From the NCBI GenBank assembly GCA_947626315.1, contig CANQRQ010000006.1, forward strand, positions 1 to 64,000: 64,000 nt of DNA, in the 5' to 3' direction. Positions 48,517 through 56,692 of this stretch are shown in pieces. The notes below the pieces were generated by a model, which searched no databases, had not been told where the DNA came from, and saw nothing but the letters and a program-made list of their open reading frames with translations. A program made the translations under genes and the position numbers. The DNA is from an uncultured Oscillospiraceae bacterium (GTDB lineage: Bacteria > Bacillota > Clostridia > Oscillospirales > Oscillospiraceae). How positions within the stretch are numbered: position 1 is the stretch's first letter; each line of letters starts with the position of its first letter.

Positions 48517-50251
48517 CCTGAGCGCCTCCCTTCGTCTGCTGCTGGTAGATCTCCCGGTAGATCTCGCTGCTCTGCATCAGTTCCTCATGGCTGCCCATGG
48601 CGGAGATGCGGCCGTTGTCCATGACCAGGATCAAATCCGCGTCCTCTACCGAGGCCACCCGCTGGGCGATGATGATCTTGGTGGTCTCCGGGATATAGGA
48701 CCTAAAGCCCGCCCGAATCAGGGCGTCGGTCTTGGTGTCCACCGCGCTGGTGGAGTCGTCCAGGATCAGGATCTTCGGCTTTTTCAGCAGGGCCCGGGCG
48801 ATGCACAGCCGCTGCTTCTGTCCGCCGGAGACGTTGGTGCCCCCCTGCTCGATCCAGGAGTCGTAGCCGTCCGGGAAGGAGCGGACAAATTCATCCGCCT
48901 GGGCCAGGCGGCAGGCCTCGGTGAGCTCCTCGTCCGTGGCCTGGGGGTTGCCCCAGCGGAGATTTTCCTTGATGGTGCCGGAGAAGAGCTCGTTTTTCTG
49001 AAGCACCACCGCCACGCTGCCCCGCAGCGCGTCCATGTCGTAGTCCCGGACGTCCACGCCGCCCACCTTCACGCTGCCCTCGGTCACGTCATAGAGCCGG
49101 GGGATCAGCTGCACCAGGCTGCTCTTACCCACGCCGGTGCCGCCTAAAATTCCCACGGTGCTGCCGGAGGGGATGTGCAGGTCGATATCCTCCAGGGCGT
49201 ACTTGGCGGCGGTCTTGGCGTATTTGAAGGACACATGGTCAAAGTCAATGGAGCCGTCCTTCACCTCCGTCACCGGCTCGGGCGGGTTGGAGAGGCTGCT
49301 CTCCTCGTTCAGGACCTCGCAGATCCGCTTCATGGACTCGATGGACATGGTGAGCATCACGTAGATCATGGAGATCATCATCAGGGACATGAGGATCTGC
49401 ATCCCGTAGGTGAGCATGGCCTGGATCTGGCCCACGTCGATCACCGTTCCGCCGCTGGAGACCACGATCTGGGCGCCCACCAGCAGCACAAAGACCATGT
49501 TGAAGTACACGCACAGCTGCATGAGGGGGTTGTTCAGGGCCACCAGCCGCTCCGCCTTGGTGAAGTCCAGGCAGATGTTGTGGGAGGCGGTGGCGAACTT
49601 CTCCTTCTCATAGTCCTCCCGGGCGAAGCCCTTGACCACCCGCATGGCCCGGACGTTCTCCTCGATGCTCTCGTTCATCCGGTCGTACTTCCGGAAGACC
49701 GCCCGGAACGCGGGCATGGCGTGCCTGGCGATCAGCAGCAGGCCGATGACCAGCACCGGCACCACGATCACGAAGGTCATGGCCAGCCTCCCGGCCATCC
49801 GGTAGGCCATGATAATGGCAAAGGTGAACATCAGCGGCGCCCGGATCGCGGTGCGGATGACCATCATAAAGGCCATCTGCACGTTGCCCACGTCGGTGGT
49901 CAGCCGGGTGACAAGGGAGGCGGTGGAGAACTTGTCGATATTCTCAAAGGAGAAGCTCTGTACCCGCACAAAGATATCCCGCCGCAGATTCCGGGCAAAG
50001 CCGGCGGAGGCGTTGGCGCAGGTGTAGCCCGCCAGGGTCCCGCAGCAGAGGGACACCATCGCCATCCCGATCAGTACCAGGCCGGCCTTCAGCACCTGGT
50101 CCAGGGCCGCCCCGGCCTTGACGATGTTGATCAGGTCGGCGGTGGTGGTGGGGATCAGGACTTCAATAAAGACCTCCCCCATGATGAACAGGAGCGTCAA
50201 AAGAGTGGCCGTCTTAAAGCCGCGGACGCTCTTGGCAAGGGTTTTAATCAC
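48506..50251 (-). CDS. ABC exporter half-transporter with degenerate ATPase site
   Basis: A 581-residue half-transporter: six membrane helices, Walker A GILGGTGVGKSSLVQL, signature NVSGGQKQRLCIARA, and Walker B ILILDDSTSAVDTKTD. The catalytic Glu after Walker B is Asp, and the H-loop is altered (IIIAQRVASV, Gln for His), typical of the non-hydrolysing subunit in heterodimeric exporters. It overlaps marR by 8 bases upstream and its partner gene by 11 bases downstream. Confidence 0.95.
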   Translation of the reverse strand: MIKTLAKSVRGFKTATLLTLLFIMGEVFIEVLIPTTTADLINIVKAGAALDQVLKAGLVLIGMAMVSLCCGTLAGYTCANASAGFARNLRRDIFVRVQSFSFENIDKFSTASLVTRLTTDVGNVQMAFMMVIRTAIRAPLMFTFAIIMAYRMAGRLAMTFVIVVPVLVIGLLLIARHAMPAFRAVFRKYDRMNESIEENVRAMRVVKGFAREDYEKEKFATASHNICLDFTKAERLVALNNPLMQLCVYFNMVFVLLVGAQIVVSSGGTVIDVGQIQAMLTYGMQILMSLMMISMIYVMLTMSIESMKRICEVLNEESSLSNPPEPVTEVKDGSIDFDHVSFKYAKTAAKYALEDIDLHIPSGSTVGILGGTGVGKSSLVQLIPRLYDVTEGSVKVGGVDVRDYDMDALRGSVAVVLQKNELFSGTIKENLRWGNPQATDEELTEACRLAQADEFVRSFPDGYDSWIEQGGTNVSGGQKQRLCIARALLKKPKILILDDSTSAVDTKTDALIRAGFRSYIPETTKIIIAQRVASVEDADLILVMDNGRISAMGSHEELMQSSEIYREIYQQQTKGGAQDEE

Positions 50252-50711
50252 GGTGTTTCTCGCATCCTTTCCGATAGAGTTCCAAGGTGTTTTGCAGCAT
50301 CCGTCCGGTGATCTCGTCCAGCTGCTCCAGCTGTTCCCGGCTCAGCCCGGTGCAGAGCCAGCGGTAGACCTCCTCATCGATCCGGTCCACCTCCCGGTGG
50401 AGGCAGCGGGCCTTCTCCGTGGAGGCGATGCTCTTGCTCCGCCGGTCCGCCCGGCTGGGGCGGCAGACGATGAAGCCTTTCTGCTCCAGCCGCCGAAGGA
50501 TCTCCGTCATGGTGGGGTGGGTCACATGGGAGGCAGTCTCCAGCGCCCGCTGGTTGATCTCGCCCTCCCCCGCGGCCTCCAGCCGGGCCAGCTGGCCCAG
50601 CACGCCGAACTGCACGCTTGTCAGTTCCATCTCCCGGAGCCGCTCGTCCAGCTTGCGCTTGAAGGCCCTGTCCAGCAGGGAGAAGCGCAGGCCCATCGGC
50701 ATCTTATCCAC
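50244..50711 (-). CDS. MarR-family regulator of the ABC exporter
   Basis: A 155-residue winged-helix protein (LTSVQFGVLGQLARLEAAGEGEINQRALETASHVTHPTMTEILRRLEQKGFIVCRPSRADRR). GTG 50711 is used because GGGGG lies 7 bases upstream; ATG 50702 is possible. It is first in the operon and its own promoter is followed by two TAGGTAG-N4-CTACCTA palindromes, so it probably represses the operon and is released by an effector exported by the transporter. Confidence 0.93.
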   Translation of the reverse strand: MDKMPMGLRFSLLDRAFKRKLDERLREMELTSVQFGVLGQLARLEAAGEGEINQRALETASHVTHPTMTEILRRLEQKGFIVCRPSRADRRSKSIASTEKARCLHREVDRIDEEVYRWLCTGLSREQLEQLDEITGRMLQNTLELYRKGCEKHRD

Positions 50712-50730
50712 TGGGGTTCCCCCTTTCTTT

Positions 50731-50748
50731 TAGGTAGTAGGCTACCTA
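50731..50748. promoter_or_regulatory. MarR operator 1, perfect palindrome
   Basis: TAGGTAG-tagg-CTACCTA. It is 20 bases upstream of the GTG start of marR and downstream of the promoter -10. Confidence 0.8.
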
Positions 50749-50750
50749 TT

Positions 50751-50768
50751 TTGGTAGGGTGCTACCTA
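50751..50768. promoter_or_regulatory. MarR operator 2, one-mismatch palindrome
   Basis: TTGGTAG-ggtg-CTACCTA, centred 20 bp from operator 1, about two helical turns. It abuts the -10. Confidence 0.8.
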
Positions 50769-50795
50769 TTTTAGCAGATAAGCGGAAAAAATCAA
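50768..50795 (-). promoter_or_regulatory. Promoter of the marR-ABC operon
   Basis: TTGATT (50790-50795) and TAAAAT (50768-50773) on the minus strand are 16 bp apart, with TGC before the -10. Confidence 0.7.
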
Positions 50796-50894
50796 GCCGA
50801 CAAGCGCACAAAAAAGCGGCGTCCCGGCGGCGGAAATTTCGTCACTTTGCCGCCTCCGTGCCGGGAGAAATCCCGCTTTGTCGAAGCAAAAAGC

Positions 50895-50924
50895 TTGACA
50901 AGCCGCCCTCCCCTGTGCTATCAT
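50895..50924 (+). promoter_or_regulatory. Promoter of tRNA-Ser
   Basis: TTGACA (50895-50900) and TATCAT (50919-50924) are 18 bp apart, 20 bases upstream of the tRNA. Confidence 0.75.
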
Positions 50925-50943
50925 ACTTTAGCAACATCGGCGT

Positions 50944-51035
50944 GCAGAAGTACCCAAGAGGCCGAAGGGGCTCCCCTGCTAAGGGAGTAGGCGTGTAAAA
51001 AGCGCGCGAGGGTTCAAATCCCTCCTTCTGCGCCA
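50944..51035 (+). tRNA. tRNA-Ser(GCT)
   Basis: A 92-nt class II tRNA. Acceptor arms GCAGAAG/CTTCTGC are perfect, followed by discriminator G and encoded CCA. Anticodon stem CTCCC/GGGAG encloses CTGCTAA with anticodon GCT (50978-50980), reading AGC/AGU. A long variable arm (TAGGCGTGTAAAAAGCGCGC) and T arm GAGGG-TTCAAAT-CCCTC complete it. Confidence 0.97.
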
Positions 51036-51039
51036 AAAA
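51015..51039 (+). repeat. att-like direct repeat, copy 1 (tRNA-Ser 3' end)
   Basis: Twenty-five bases covering the T-arm 3' strand, acceptor 3' strand and CCA of tRNA-Ser are repeated identically at 51251-51275. Confidence 0.85.
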
Positions 51040-51074
51040 ACCAGTTTCCCTCTTTAGAGGGGAACTGGTTTTTT
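51035..51074 (+). terminator. Terminator of tRNA-Ser
   Basis: AAAACCAGTT pairs with AACTGGTTTT around CCCTC/GAGGGG, ending in six T. Confidence 0.88.
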
Positions 51075-51115
51075 ATTGCAATGAGATGGATTTGAAGGGA
51101 GCCGTGTCTTCGGGG

Positions 51116-51221
51116 CCCCATGAAAGCCCAGCGCGAGCGGGTTTCATGGGGAAAGGAAAAAGACCTCTGACCGACGCTTGTGGCCGCATTTATGCGGTCA
51201 CAGCGTCTTCAGAGATCTTTT
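51116..51221. repeat. Two long hairpins inside the tRNA-Ser repeat interval
   Basis: CCCCATGAAA..TTTCATGGGG (about 51117-51151) is followed by a nearly continuous 30-bp stem, AAAAGACCTCTGA with inner GACGCT-GTG-CCGCAT, pairing to 51221 around a 2-nt loop. Both lie between the att-like repeats. Confidence 0.65.
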
Positions 51222-51250
51222 GACGCCGACCCGGCCCGTCCGCAGCCGGG

Positions 51251-51275
51251 CAAATCCCTCCTTCTGCGCCAAAAA
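51251..51275 (+). repeat. att-like direct repeat, copy 2
   Basis: Identical to 51015-51039; the 236-bp period leaves about 211 bp between the copies with no gene. This is the form of an attL/attR pair left by an integrated element, or of a partial tRNA duplication. Confidence 0.8.
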
Positions 51276-51348
51276 CCGGCGAGGCTCGCAAGGGCCCCGC
51301 CGGTTTTACCTTCTTCACTCTTCACTCAAAACCAGGGGCCGGTTTTTG

Positions 51349-51454
51349 GAGGTAATAAGTAAGCGTGAAAAGTGAATAGGTGTGGTGTCCGCTGCGCGGA
51401 CGATTATAAAAATAATTTCGAATCTTGTCACTCTTCACTCTTACTTATTACCTC
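51349..51454. mobile_element. MITE-like inverted-repeat element
   Basis: Terminal arms of 27 bp with two mismatches: left starts GAGGTAATAAGTAAG (51349), right ends CTTACTTATTACCTC (51454). The 106-bp interior has a GTCCGC/GCGGAC hairpin and no ORF. TTCACTCTTCACTC also appears once just outside at 51314. No transposase is present, so it would be non-autonomous. Confidence 0.6.
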
Positions 51455-51509
51455 ATGCGAGGAAAAGCAGCCTGCTGTCTAAAGTTTTTCAAAATTCTCC
51501 CCTGTACGC

Positions 51510-53540
51510 TTACGCCCGGGAGGCCAGTAACCGCCGGAAGGTCTCCCGCAGGGCGGCCATGTCGATGGGCTTGGAGATGTGCTCGTTCATGCCGCTGTCC
51601 AGGGCCCGCTGTACGTCCTCGGTAAAGGCGTTGGCGGTCATGGCCGCGATAGGCACCGTTTTGGCGTCCGGGTGAGCGCTGGCACGGATGGCCTTGGAGG
51701 CCTCGTAGCCGTTCATCCGGGGCATCTGGATATCCATCAGGATCAGGTCATAGGTGCCGGGAGGGGAGTTTACGAACAACTCCACCGCCTCCTGCCCGTC
51801 CTGGGCCAGGTCCAGGCGGACCCCCTCATATTTCAGGATCTCCTCCAGGATCTCCGCGTTGAGCTCGTTGTCCTCCGCGGCCAGGATCCGCCGGCCCGCC
51901 AGGCAGTTCTCTTCCCCGTCCGGGGCCGCCTCCGGCCGGGGCTCCCCCGTGTCGTCCGGAAGGGCAAACTCCATATCCACCGTAAAGGTGCTGCCCTCGC
52001 CCTTGCGGCTTTTCAGGGAGATGGTCCCGCCCATCAGCGCCACCAGGTTGCGGGTGATGGCCATGCCCAGGCCGGTGCCCGGCACCTTGTTGGTCAGGGA
52101 ACTGACCTCCCGGGTGAAGGGGTCGAAGATCGTCTTCTGAAACTCCTCGCTCATGCCGATGCCGTTGTCCGTCACCACAAAACGCAGGTGGATGGATTTA
52201 GGCAGCCGCTGGCCGCAGTTGATGATCTCCATCCGGATGCGTCCGCCCTCCGGCGTGTATTTGACGGCGTTGGTCAGCAGATTGATCAGCACCTGCTCCA
52301 GCCGCAGCTCGTCGCCCAGGATCCGGTCCGGCACCTTGCCCTCGGCGCGGAGCTCAAAGCGCTGCTTCTTTTCCCGGGCCTGGGGCAGAATGATGGAGGA
52401 GATCTGATCCAGGAGCTCCCGCAGGTCCAGGCCGGTCACGTTCAGGGCCATGTTCCCGCTCTCGATCCGGCTCATGTCCAGCACGTCGTTTATGAGGCCC
52501 AGCAGATGGCGGCTGGAGGCGCTGATCTTCCGGGCATACTGGCGCACCTTTTCCGGGTTCTGGGCCTCCCGCTCCAGCAGGCCGGAAAAGCCCACAATGG
52601 CGTTCATCGGCGTGCGGATATCGTGGGACATATTGGCCAGGAACATGTTCTTGGCCTCGTTGGCCTGCCGGGCCTGGAGCAGCGCGTCCTTGAGGATCGC
52701 GTTCTGCCGCTCCTCGTCGCGCACGATATGCTCGATGCTGCGCACGCCCACGACCAGGGACACCGGGACCCCGCCCTGCCGCTCGTTGACGGTGAAGGTG
52801 ACCAGGCACCACTCCTCCCCGCCCCCGGGCATATGCCGGATATAGCGGTACTCCACCACGTTCCGGTCGGTCAGGGCCTTCTGGAGCTCCTCCGGCTGGA
52901 GGCTTTTCAGGACCTCCTCCTGGCTCCCCTCCAATGTCCGGGCCGACACCACCCGCTTTGGCAGGATCGCCCGGTAGTCTCCCCGGGCGGTGACGTCGTG
53001 GTTGTCCGGATAGATCATGCGGTAGTAGTTGTCCACCAGGTCCAGGATATACACTTCCCGGTAAGAGTAGGCAGTGCTCTGCAGAGCCCTGCGCAGCAGC
53101 TCCTGGTCCCGCAGCTCGCTGAGCAGATCGTTCTCCCGCTTGGCGTGGTGCACCATTTTGTCCGTCACGTCGCTGATAAACACGTAAAAGACGCCGCCGT
53201 ACTCGTCGCTCTTGACGAAGTGGCCGAAATCCTCCACCCAGCGCACCTCGCCGTCCCGGCAGATGATCCGGTACTCCACATAGTCCAGGTTCCGCTGGCT
53301 CTTGATGATCTGGTCCTCGATACTCTGCTCCACCTCGCCCAGGTCGTCCGGGTGCACCATCCCCCGGAAGCTGTTCCCCGTCAGCTGGCGGAACTGCTCC
53401 ATCGTCTCGCATTTGTACAGATAGAGGACCTCGTTGTTGGCGTAGATGATCTCTTCGTCCCCGTCCGCATGGTATATAAAAAACCCGCCGGGAATCCCGG
53501 ACATGACTTCCTCTAAATTCATCTTTCCGCTCTGTTCCAT
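51510..53540 (-). CDS. Hybrid sensor histidine kinase/response regulator with PAS domain
   Basis: A 676-residue soluble kinase (ATG 53540, GGGGG SD). A PAS domain occupies residues about 15-135 (YANNEVLYLYKCETMEQ, WVEDFGHFVK). A second sensory stretch and a coiled coil lead to the phosphoacceptor FLANMSHDIRTPMNAIVGF, HATPase boxes (LINLLTNAVKYTPEGG, VTDNGIGM, PGTGLGMAI), and a C-terminal receiver with Asp in DLILMDIQMPRMNG. No membrane segment exists, so the signal is intracellular. It is monocistronic; no HPt or partner regulator is adjacent. Confidence 0.95.
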   Translation of the reverse strand: MEQSGKMNLEEVMSGIPGGFFIYHADGDEEIIYANNEVLYLYKCETMEQFRQLTGNSFRGMVHPDDLGEVEQSIEDQIIKSQRNLDYVEYRIICRDGEVRWVEDFGHFVKSDEYGGVFYVFISDVTDKMVHHAKRENDLLSELRDQELLRRALQSTAYSYREVYILDLVDNYYRMIYPDNHDVTARGDYRAILPKRVVSARTLEGSQEEVLKSLQPEELQKALTDRNVVEYRYIRHMPGGGEEWCLVTFTVNERQGGVPVSLVVGVRSIEHIVRDEERQNAILKDALLQARQANEAKNMFLANMSHDIRTPMNAIVGFSGLLEREAQNPEKVRQYARKISASSRHLLGLINDVLDMSRIESGNMALNVTGLDLRELLDQISSIILPQAREKKQRFELRAEGKVPDRILGDELRLEQVLINLLTNAVKYTPEGGRIRMEIINCGQRLPKSIHLRFVVTDNGIGMSEEFQKTIFDPFTREVSSLTNKVPGTGLGMAITRNLVALMGGTISLKSRKGEGSTFTVDMEFALPDDTGEPRPEAAPDGEENCLAGRRILAAEDNELNAEILEEILKYEGVRLDLAQDGQEAVELFVNSPPGTYDLILMDIQMPRMNGYEASKAIRASAHPDAKTVPIAAMTANAFTEDVQRALDSGMNEHISKPIDMAALRETFRRLLASRA

Positions 53541-53592
53541 CGTTTCCCCCAAAAGCAGTATTCCTGACGGCCGTCTTTCTGTATGTTGGTTT

Positions 53593-53621
53593 ATTATCCA
53601 ACTTTTTCTTGAAAATTGCAA
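53593..53621 (-). promoter_or_regulatory. Promoter of the hybrid kinase
   Basis: TTGCAA (53616-53621) and GATAAT (53593-53598) on the minus strand are 17 bp apart. Confidence 0.65.
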
Positions 53622-53654
53622 TGCCTTTTGAAGAAAAAAGCGGCGGAAATTTAC

Positions 53655-53694
53655 CAAAAAATCAGCTCTTCTCTTAGGCGAAGAGCTGATTTTT
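53655..53694 (-). terminator. Terminator of the DUF1648 gene cluster
   Basis: AAAAATCAGCTCTTC and GAAGAGCTGATTTTT form a perfect stem with T on both sides. Confidence 0.88.
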
Positions 53695-53737
53695 CTGCGA
53701 AAAGAGAGATTTGGAGGGTGCGGAAGCCCGGCGCCCC

Positions 53738-54214
53738 CTAGCGGAAGCGCCTGCGCCAGACAGCATAGAGGCCTACGGCCAGGGTGACGAACACCAGGCC
53801 CATCACCGGCCAGCAGACGGCGTTGAAAAACCGGGCGCCGTTAAAGAGGATCAGCAGCTCCATCGCGGCAAAGAGGGCCACCACCTCCAGCTTCAGCGTC
53901 ACCAGCAGGGTCTTTACCGCGCTGTACACCGGGATCTCCCGCCCGTAGGGGACAGAGAAGGGCATGTTCCAGGACCTGGGGTTCAGGCGGGTAACAAAGC
54001 TCATAATCAGCCACAGGAGCAGAGAGAAGCCTGGGAACATGAACACGGTCCAGCGGCTGCCCCAGCCGTCCGCCTCCCCCGCCATGTTGAAATGAGTGGG
54101 CATGGGGTCCGGCAGGCGGCTCCAGAGCAGCACCGGCAGCAGGATCTGCAGCAGCAGGACCAGCAGGCAGAGGATCTCCAGCACCAGCCGGGGAATCGTT
54201 CTCGGCAGCTTCAC
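53738..54214 (-). CDS. DUF1648 membrane protein
   Basis: A 158-residue protein with four or five membrane helices and the DUF1648 motif LPDPMPTHFNMAGEADGWGSRW near the N-terminus, as in SdpI-related proteins. GTG 54214 is preferred because AGGAGG lies 8 bases upstream; an upstream GTG at 54223 overlaps that SD. The function is unknown; DUF1648 is linked to immunity proteins of the Sdp type. It is the last gene of the SPFH-RHH-DUF1648 unit. Confidence 0.87.
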   Translation of the reverse strand: MKLPRTIPRLVLEILCLLVLLLQILLPVLLWSRLPDPMPTHFNMAGEADGWGSRWTVFMFPGFSLLLWLIMSFVTRLNPRSWNMPFSVPYGREIPVYSAVKTLLVTLKLEVVALFAAMELLILFNGARFFNAVCWPVMGLVFVTLAVGLYAVWRRRFR

Positions 54215-54226
54215 AGGGCGCACCTC

Positions 54227-54430
54227 CTATTCAATGTCCAGCTCCAGGGGCTTGTCGATCTCGTCGGACACATATTTGCCGTTTTTCTTCCGCTGGCGGA
54301 CGCACTCGGTGAGCAGGTACTCGATCTGCCCGTTGATGGAGCGGAAGTCGTCCTCCGCCCAGGCGGCGATGGCGTTATACAGCTTGGGGGACAGGCGCAG
54401 TGGGACCTGCTTTTTGGCGTTGTCGGCCAT
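54227..54430 (-). CDS. Ribbon-helix-helix (Arc-like) DNA-binding protein
   Basis: A 67-residue protein: [39 protein letters not shown] is a ribbon-helix-helix fold. A basic segment and an acidic tail (ELDIE) follow. It is the size of Arc/MetJ-type regulators or antitoxins, but no toxin is adjacent. It begins 3 bases after the SPFH stop. The AT-rich palindromic promoter upstream of the SPFH gene is a natural candidate target; that is inference. Confidence 0.85.
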   Translation of the reverse strand: MADNAKKQVPLRLSPKLYNAIAAWAEDDFRSINGQIEYLLTECVRQRKKNGKYVSDEIDKPLELDIE

Positions 54431-54433
54431 GGC

Positions 54434-55468
54434 TCAGTACAGGCTGCCGGAGTTGACCACCGGCTGGGCGTCCCGGTTGCCGCAGAGGACCACCAGCAGA
54501 TTGGAGACCATGGCGGCCTTCCGCTCCTCGTCCAGCTCCACGGTGTGATTCTCGCTGAGCCGCTCCAGGGCCATCTCCACCATGCCCACGGCCCCGTCCA
54601 CAATCATCTTCCGGGCGTCGATGATGGCGCTGGCCTGCTGCCGCTGGAGCATCACGGCGGCGATCTCCGGGGCGTAGGCCAGGTAGGTGATGCGGGCCTC
54701 GATGATCTCGATCCCCGCGTCGGCCACCTTCTGCTGGATCTCGTCCCGGATGCGCCGGGCCACCGTCTCGCTGGAGCCCCGGAGGCTGCCCTCGTCGGCC
54801 AGGCCGTCGCCGGTGGTGTCCACGCCGGGGGCAATATCATAGGGGTAGATGCGCACGATGTTGCGCACGGCGCTGTCGCACTGGAGGGAGAGATATTCCT
54901 TGTAGTTGTCCACATTGAAGACGGCCTTGGCCGTGTCCACCACCCGCCACATGACGGCGATGCCGATCTCCACAGGGTTGCCCAGGCAGTCGTTGATCTT
55001 CTGCCGGGAGTTGGAGAGGGTCATGACCTTCAGGGAGATCTTCTTGCTGGCAATCTCCGCGGCCTGGGCCTGGGCCTGGCCGTTGAACAGCTCCGCCAGG
55101 GAGCCGTTCTTGCTGCCCCCGTCCACGTCCCCGCTCTGGCTGAGCCGGGTCTTGGCCGCCGGGTTCACGGCGGTGCAGAAGGGGTTGACAAAGTAGAAGC
55201 CCTCGCCCTTCAAAGTGCCCACATACTTGCCGAACAGGGTCAGCACCAGGGCCTCCTGGGGCTTGAGCACCTTCAGGCCCAAAAAGGGGATCCAGCCCAC
55301 GCAGAGCCAGGCGATCCCCAGCACCAGCAGCGGCACGTTCCAGGGCCAGAGAGCCCCGGCCAGCCCGGCGCCAAGAAGGACCAGGCCCAGGGCGGCCAGA
55401 ATCAGCAGGATGAAGAGCAGCAGCATGGCCATGCCGTTTTTCCTATTGTTTAAAACTTTCTCGGACAT
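54434..55468 (-). CDS. SPFH (band 7/prohibitin) domain membrane protein
   Basis: A 344-residue protein with two adjacent membrane helices (about residues 13-55) and an SPFH domain (about 65-250, [31 protein letters not shown]). A coiled coil and C-terminal helix follow. Unlike flotillins it has no long AKE repeat. ATG 55468 has GAGGTG about 7 bases upstream. SPFH proteins form membrane rings or scaffold rafts. It leads the operon with the RHH protein and DUF1648 protein. Confidence 0.92.
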   Translation of the reverse strand: MSEKVLNNRKNGMAMLLLFILLILAALGLVLLGAGLAGALWPWNVPLLVLGIAWLCVGWIPFLGLKVLKPQEALVLTLFGKYVGTLKGEGFYFVNPFCTAVNPAAKTRLSQSGDVDGGSKNGSLAELFNGQAQAQAAEIASKKISLKVMTLSNSRQKINDCLGNPVEIGIAVMWRVVDTAKAVFNVDNYKEYLSLQCDSAVRNIVRIYPYDIAPGVDTTGDGLADEGSLRGSSETVARRIRDEIQQKVADAGIEIIEARITYLAYAPEIAAVMLQRQQASAIIDARKMIVDGAVGMVEMALERLSENHTVELDEERKAAMVSNLLVVLCGNRDAQPVVNSGSLY

Positions 55469-55499
55469 CGGTTTGCACCTCTTTCTATTTGATATCAAA

Positions 55500-55528
55500 A
55501 TAATATCACTATAATATCTGATTGTCAA
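55500..55528 (-). promoter_or_regulatory. Promoter of the SPFH operon
   Basis: TTGACA (55523-55528) and TATTAT (55500-55505) on the minus strand are 17 bp apart; GATATTATTTTGATATC-like repeats overlap the start. Confidence 0.75.
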
Positions 55529-55558
55529 GACCCTCCCGCTGTCTTTTTGCGGTTTTTC

Positions 55559-55627
55559 TTGCAAAATCCCCGATGATTGCTTATACTATCCTATAGCCGC
55601 TCCGCGGCAGCAGAAAGCCGCGGAGCG
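55559..55627 (+). promoter_or_regulatory. Promoter and leader hairpin of the DUF6273 lipoprotein gene
   Basis: TTGCAA (55559-55564) and TATACT (55582-55587) are 17 bp apart. The leader has CGCTCCGCGGC/GCCGCGGAGCG (55598-55627), a perfect 11-bp stem just before the SD region. Confidence 0.65.
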
Positions 55628-55657
55628 CGAGTGTATGTAAGAAGTGAGGACAGAGAG

Positions 55658-56671
55658 ATGAAAAACCGTTTCCTTTCCCTTGTTTTGGCGCTGGGCCTGT
55701 GCCTGTCCGCCGCCGCCTGTCAGATGATCCTTCCCGAGCCCACTCCCTCCCCCGAGGAGGTGCAGTACGGCCAGGCCCAGGCCGCCTATGACGCCGGGAA
55801 CTATGTGGAGGCCCGGGATCTCTATGCCGGGCTGGGGGACTATGAGGACAGCGCAGCAAAGGTGGCGGAGCTGGACAGCCTCATTGAGCTGGAGACCCGC
55901 TATAACGACGCCGCGGCGGCCCTGGAGGCCGGGGATCACCTGGCGGCCTACCGCGCCTTTACCGCCCTGGGCGATTACCGGGACAGCCCGGAGAAGCTGG
56001 CGGAGGCGGCCTCCGCGCCCGCCGTCAGCGAGCTTTTAGCCGCCAGGGATGCGGAAATTGACGATATCATCGTCTTTGGCGAATACGAGCAGGACAACGA
56101 CCTGGAAAACGGCCAGGAGCCCCTGGAGTGGATGGTTCTGGACAAGCAGGACGGCAAGGTCTTCCTGATCAGCCGTTACGGGCTGGACGCCGAGCCCTAC
56201 AACGCTCCCCAGGAGGAGACCACCTGGGAAAACTGCACGCTGCGGGCCTGGCTCAACGGGGAGTTTATGGACCTGGCCTTCACGCCTGAGCACCAGGCCA
56301 TGATCGCGGAGACCCAGATCGTCAACGAGGACAACGAGTACTTTTCCTGCGACGCGGGCAACGACACGGTGGACAAGGTCTACCTGATGAGCATGCATGA
56401 AGTGGAGCTCTACTTCCCCGAGTATATGGACAACTGGACCGTCGCCACCCCCTATGCCCAGGCCCACGGTTCCGTCGCCAACTGGCACGAGATGATGCCG
56501 GAATACGGCAACACCTGGTGGTGGACCCGCACCCCCGGCAACGGGAATCTGTTTGCCGTGATCGTGGAGTCCAGCGGCAAGATCAAGATCCAGGGGGACT
56601 ATGTGTTCCGTCCCTACGGCTGTGACCGGCCGGTGATGTGGATCGACACTTCCCTGCTGGACGCGGAATAA
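55658..56671 (+). CDS. DUF6273-like lipoprotein with TPR-type repeats
   Basis: A 337-residue lipoprotein (signal MKNRFLSLVLALGLCLSAAAC, lipid Cys near residue 21). Residues about 40-125 contain repeats of the GDYEDSAAKVAEL/GDYRDSPEKLAEA type, common in clostridial surface proteins. From about residue 130 the domain IIVFGEYEQDNDLENGQEPLEWMVLDKQ..WENCTLRAWLNGEF..WWWTRTPG matches the DUF6273 fold. It sits on the outer membrane face; ligand unknown. It is followed 21 bases later by the acyltransferase gene. Confidence 0.88.
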   Translation: MKNRFLSLVLALGLCLSAAACQMILPEPTPSPEEVQYGQAQAAYDAGNYVEARDLYAGLGDYEDSAAKVAELDSLIELETRYNDAAAALEAGDHLAAYRAFTALGDYRDSPEKLAEAASAPAVSELLAARDAEIDDIIVFGEYEQDNDLENGQEPLEWMVLDKQDGKVFLISRYGLDAEPYNAPQEETTWENCTLRAWLNGEFMDLAFTPEHQAMIAETQIVNEDNEYFSCDAGNDTVDKVYLMSMHEVELYFPEYMDNWTVATPYAQAHGSVANWHEMMPEYGNTWWWTRTPGNGNLFAVIVESSGKIKIQGDYVFRPYGCDRPVMWIDTSLLDAE

Positions 56672-56692
56672 ATTTGCGAAGGGGGTACGAGG

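Noticed and set aside
51236..51275. Second tRNA-Ser gene
   Set aside because: Only the 3' quarter (T-arm 3' strand, acceptor 3' strand and CCA) is present; the 5' acceptor, D arm and anticodon arm are missing, so it is reported as a repeat.
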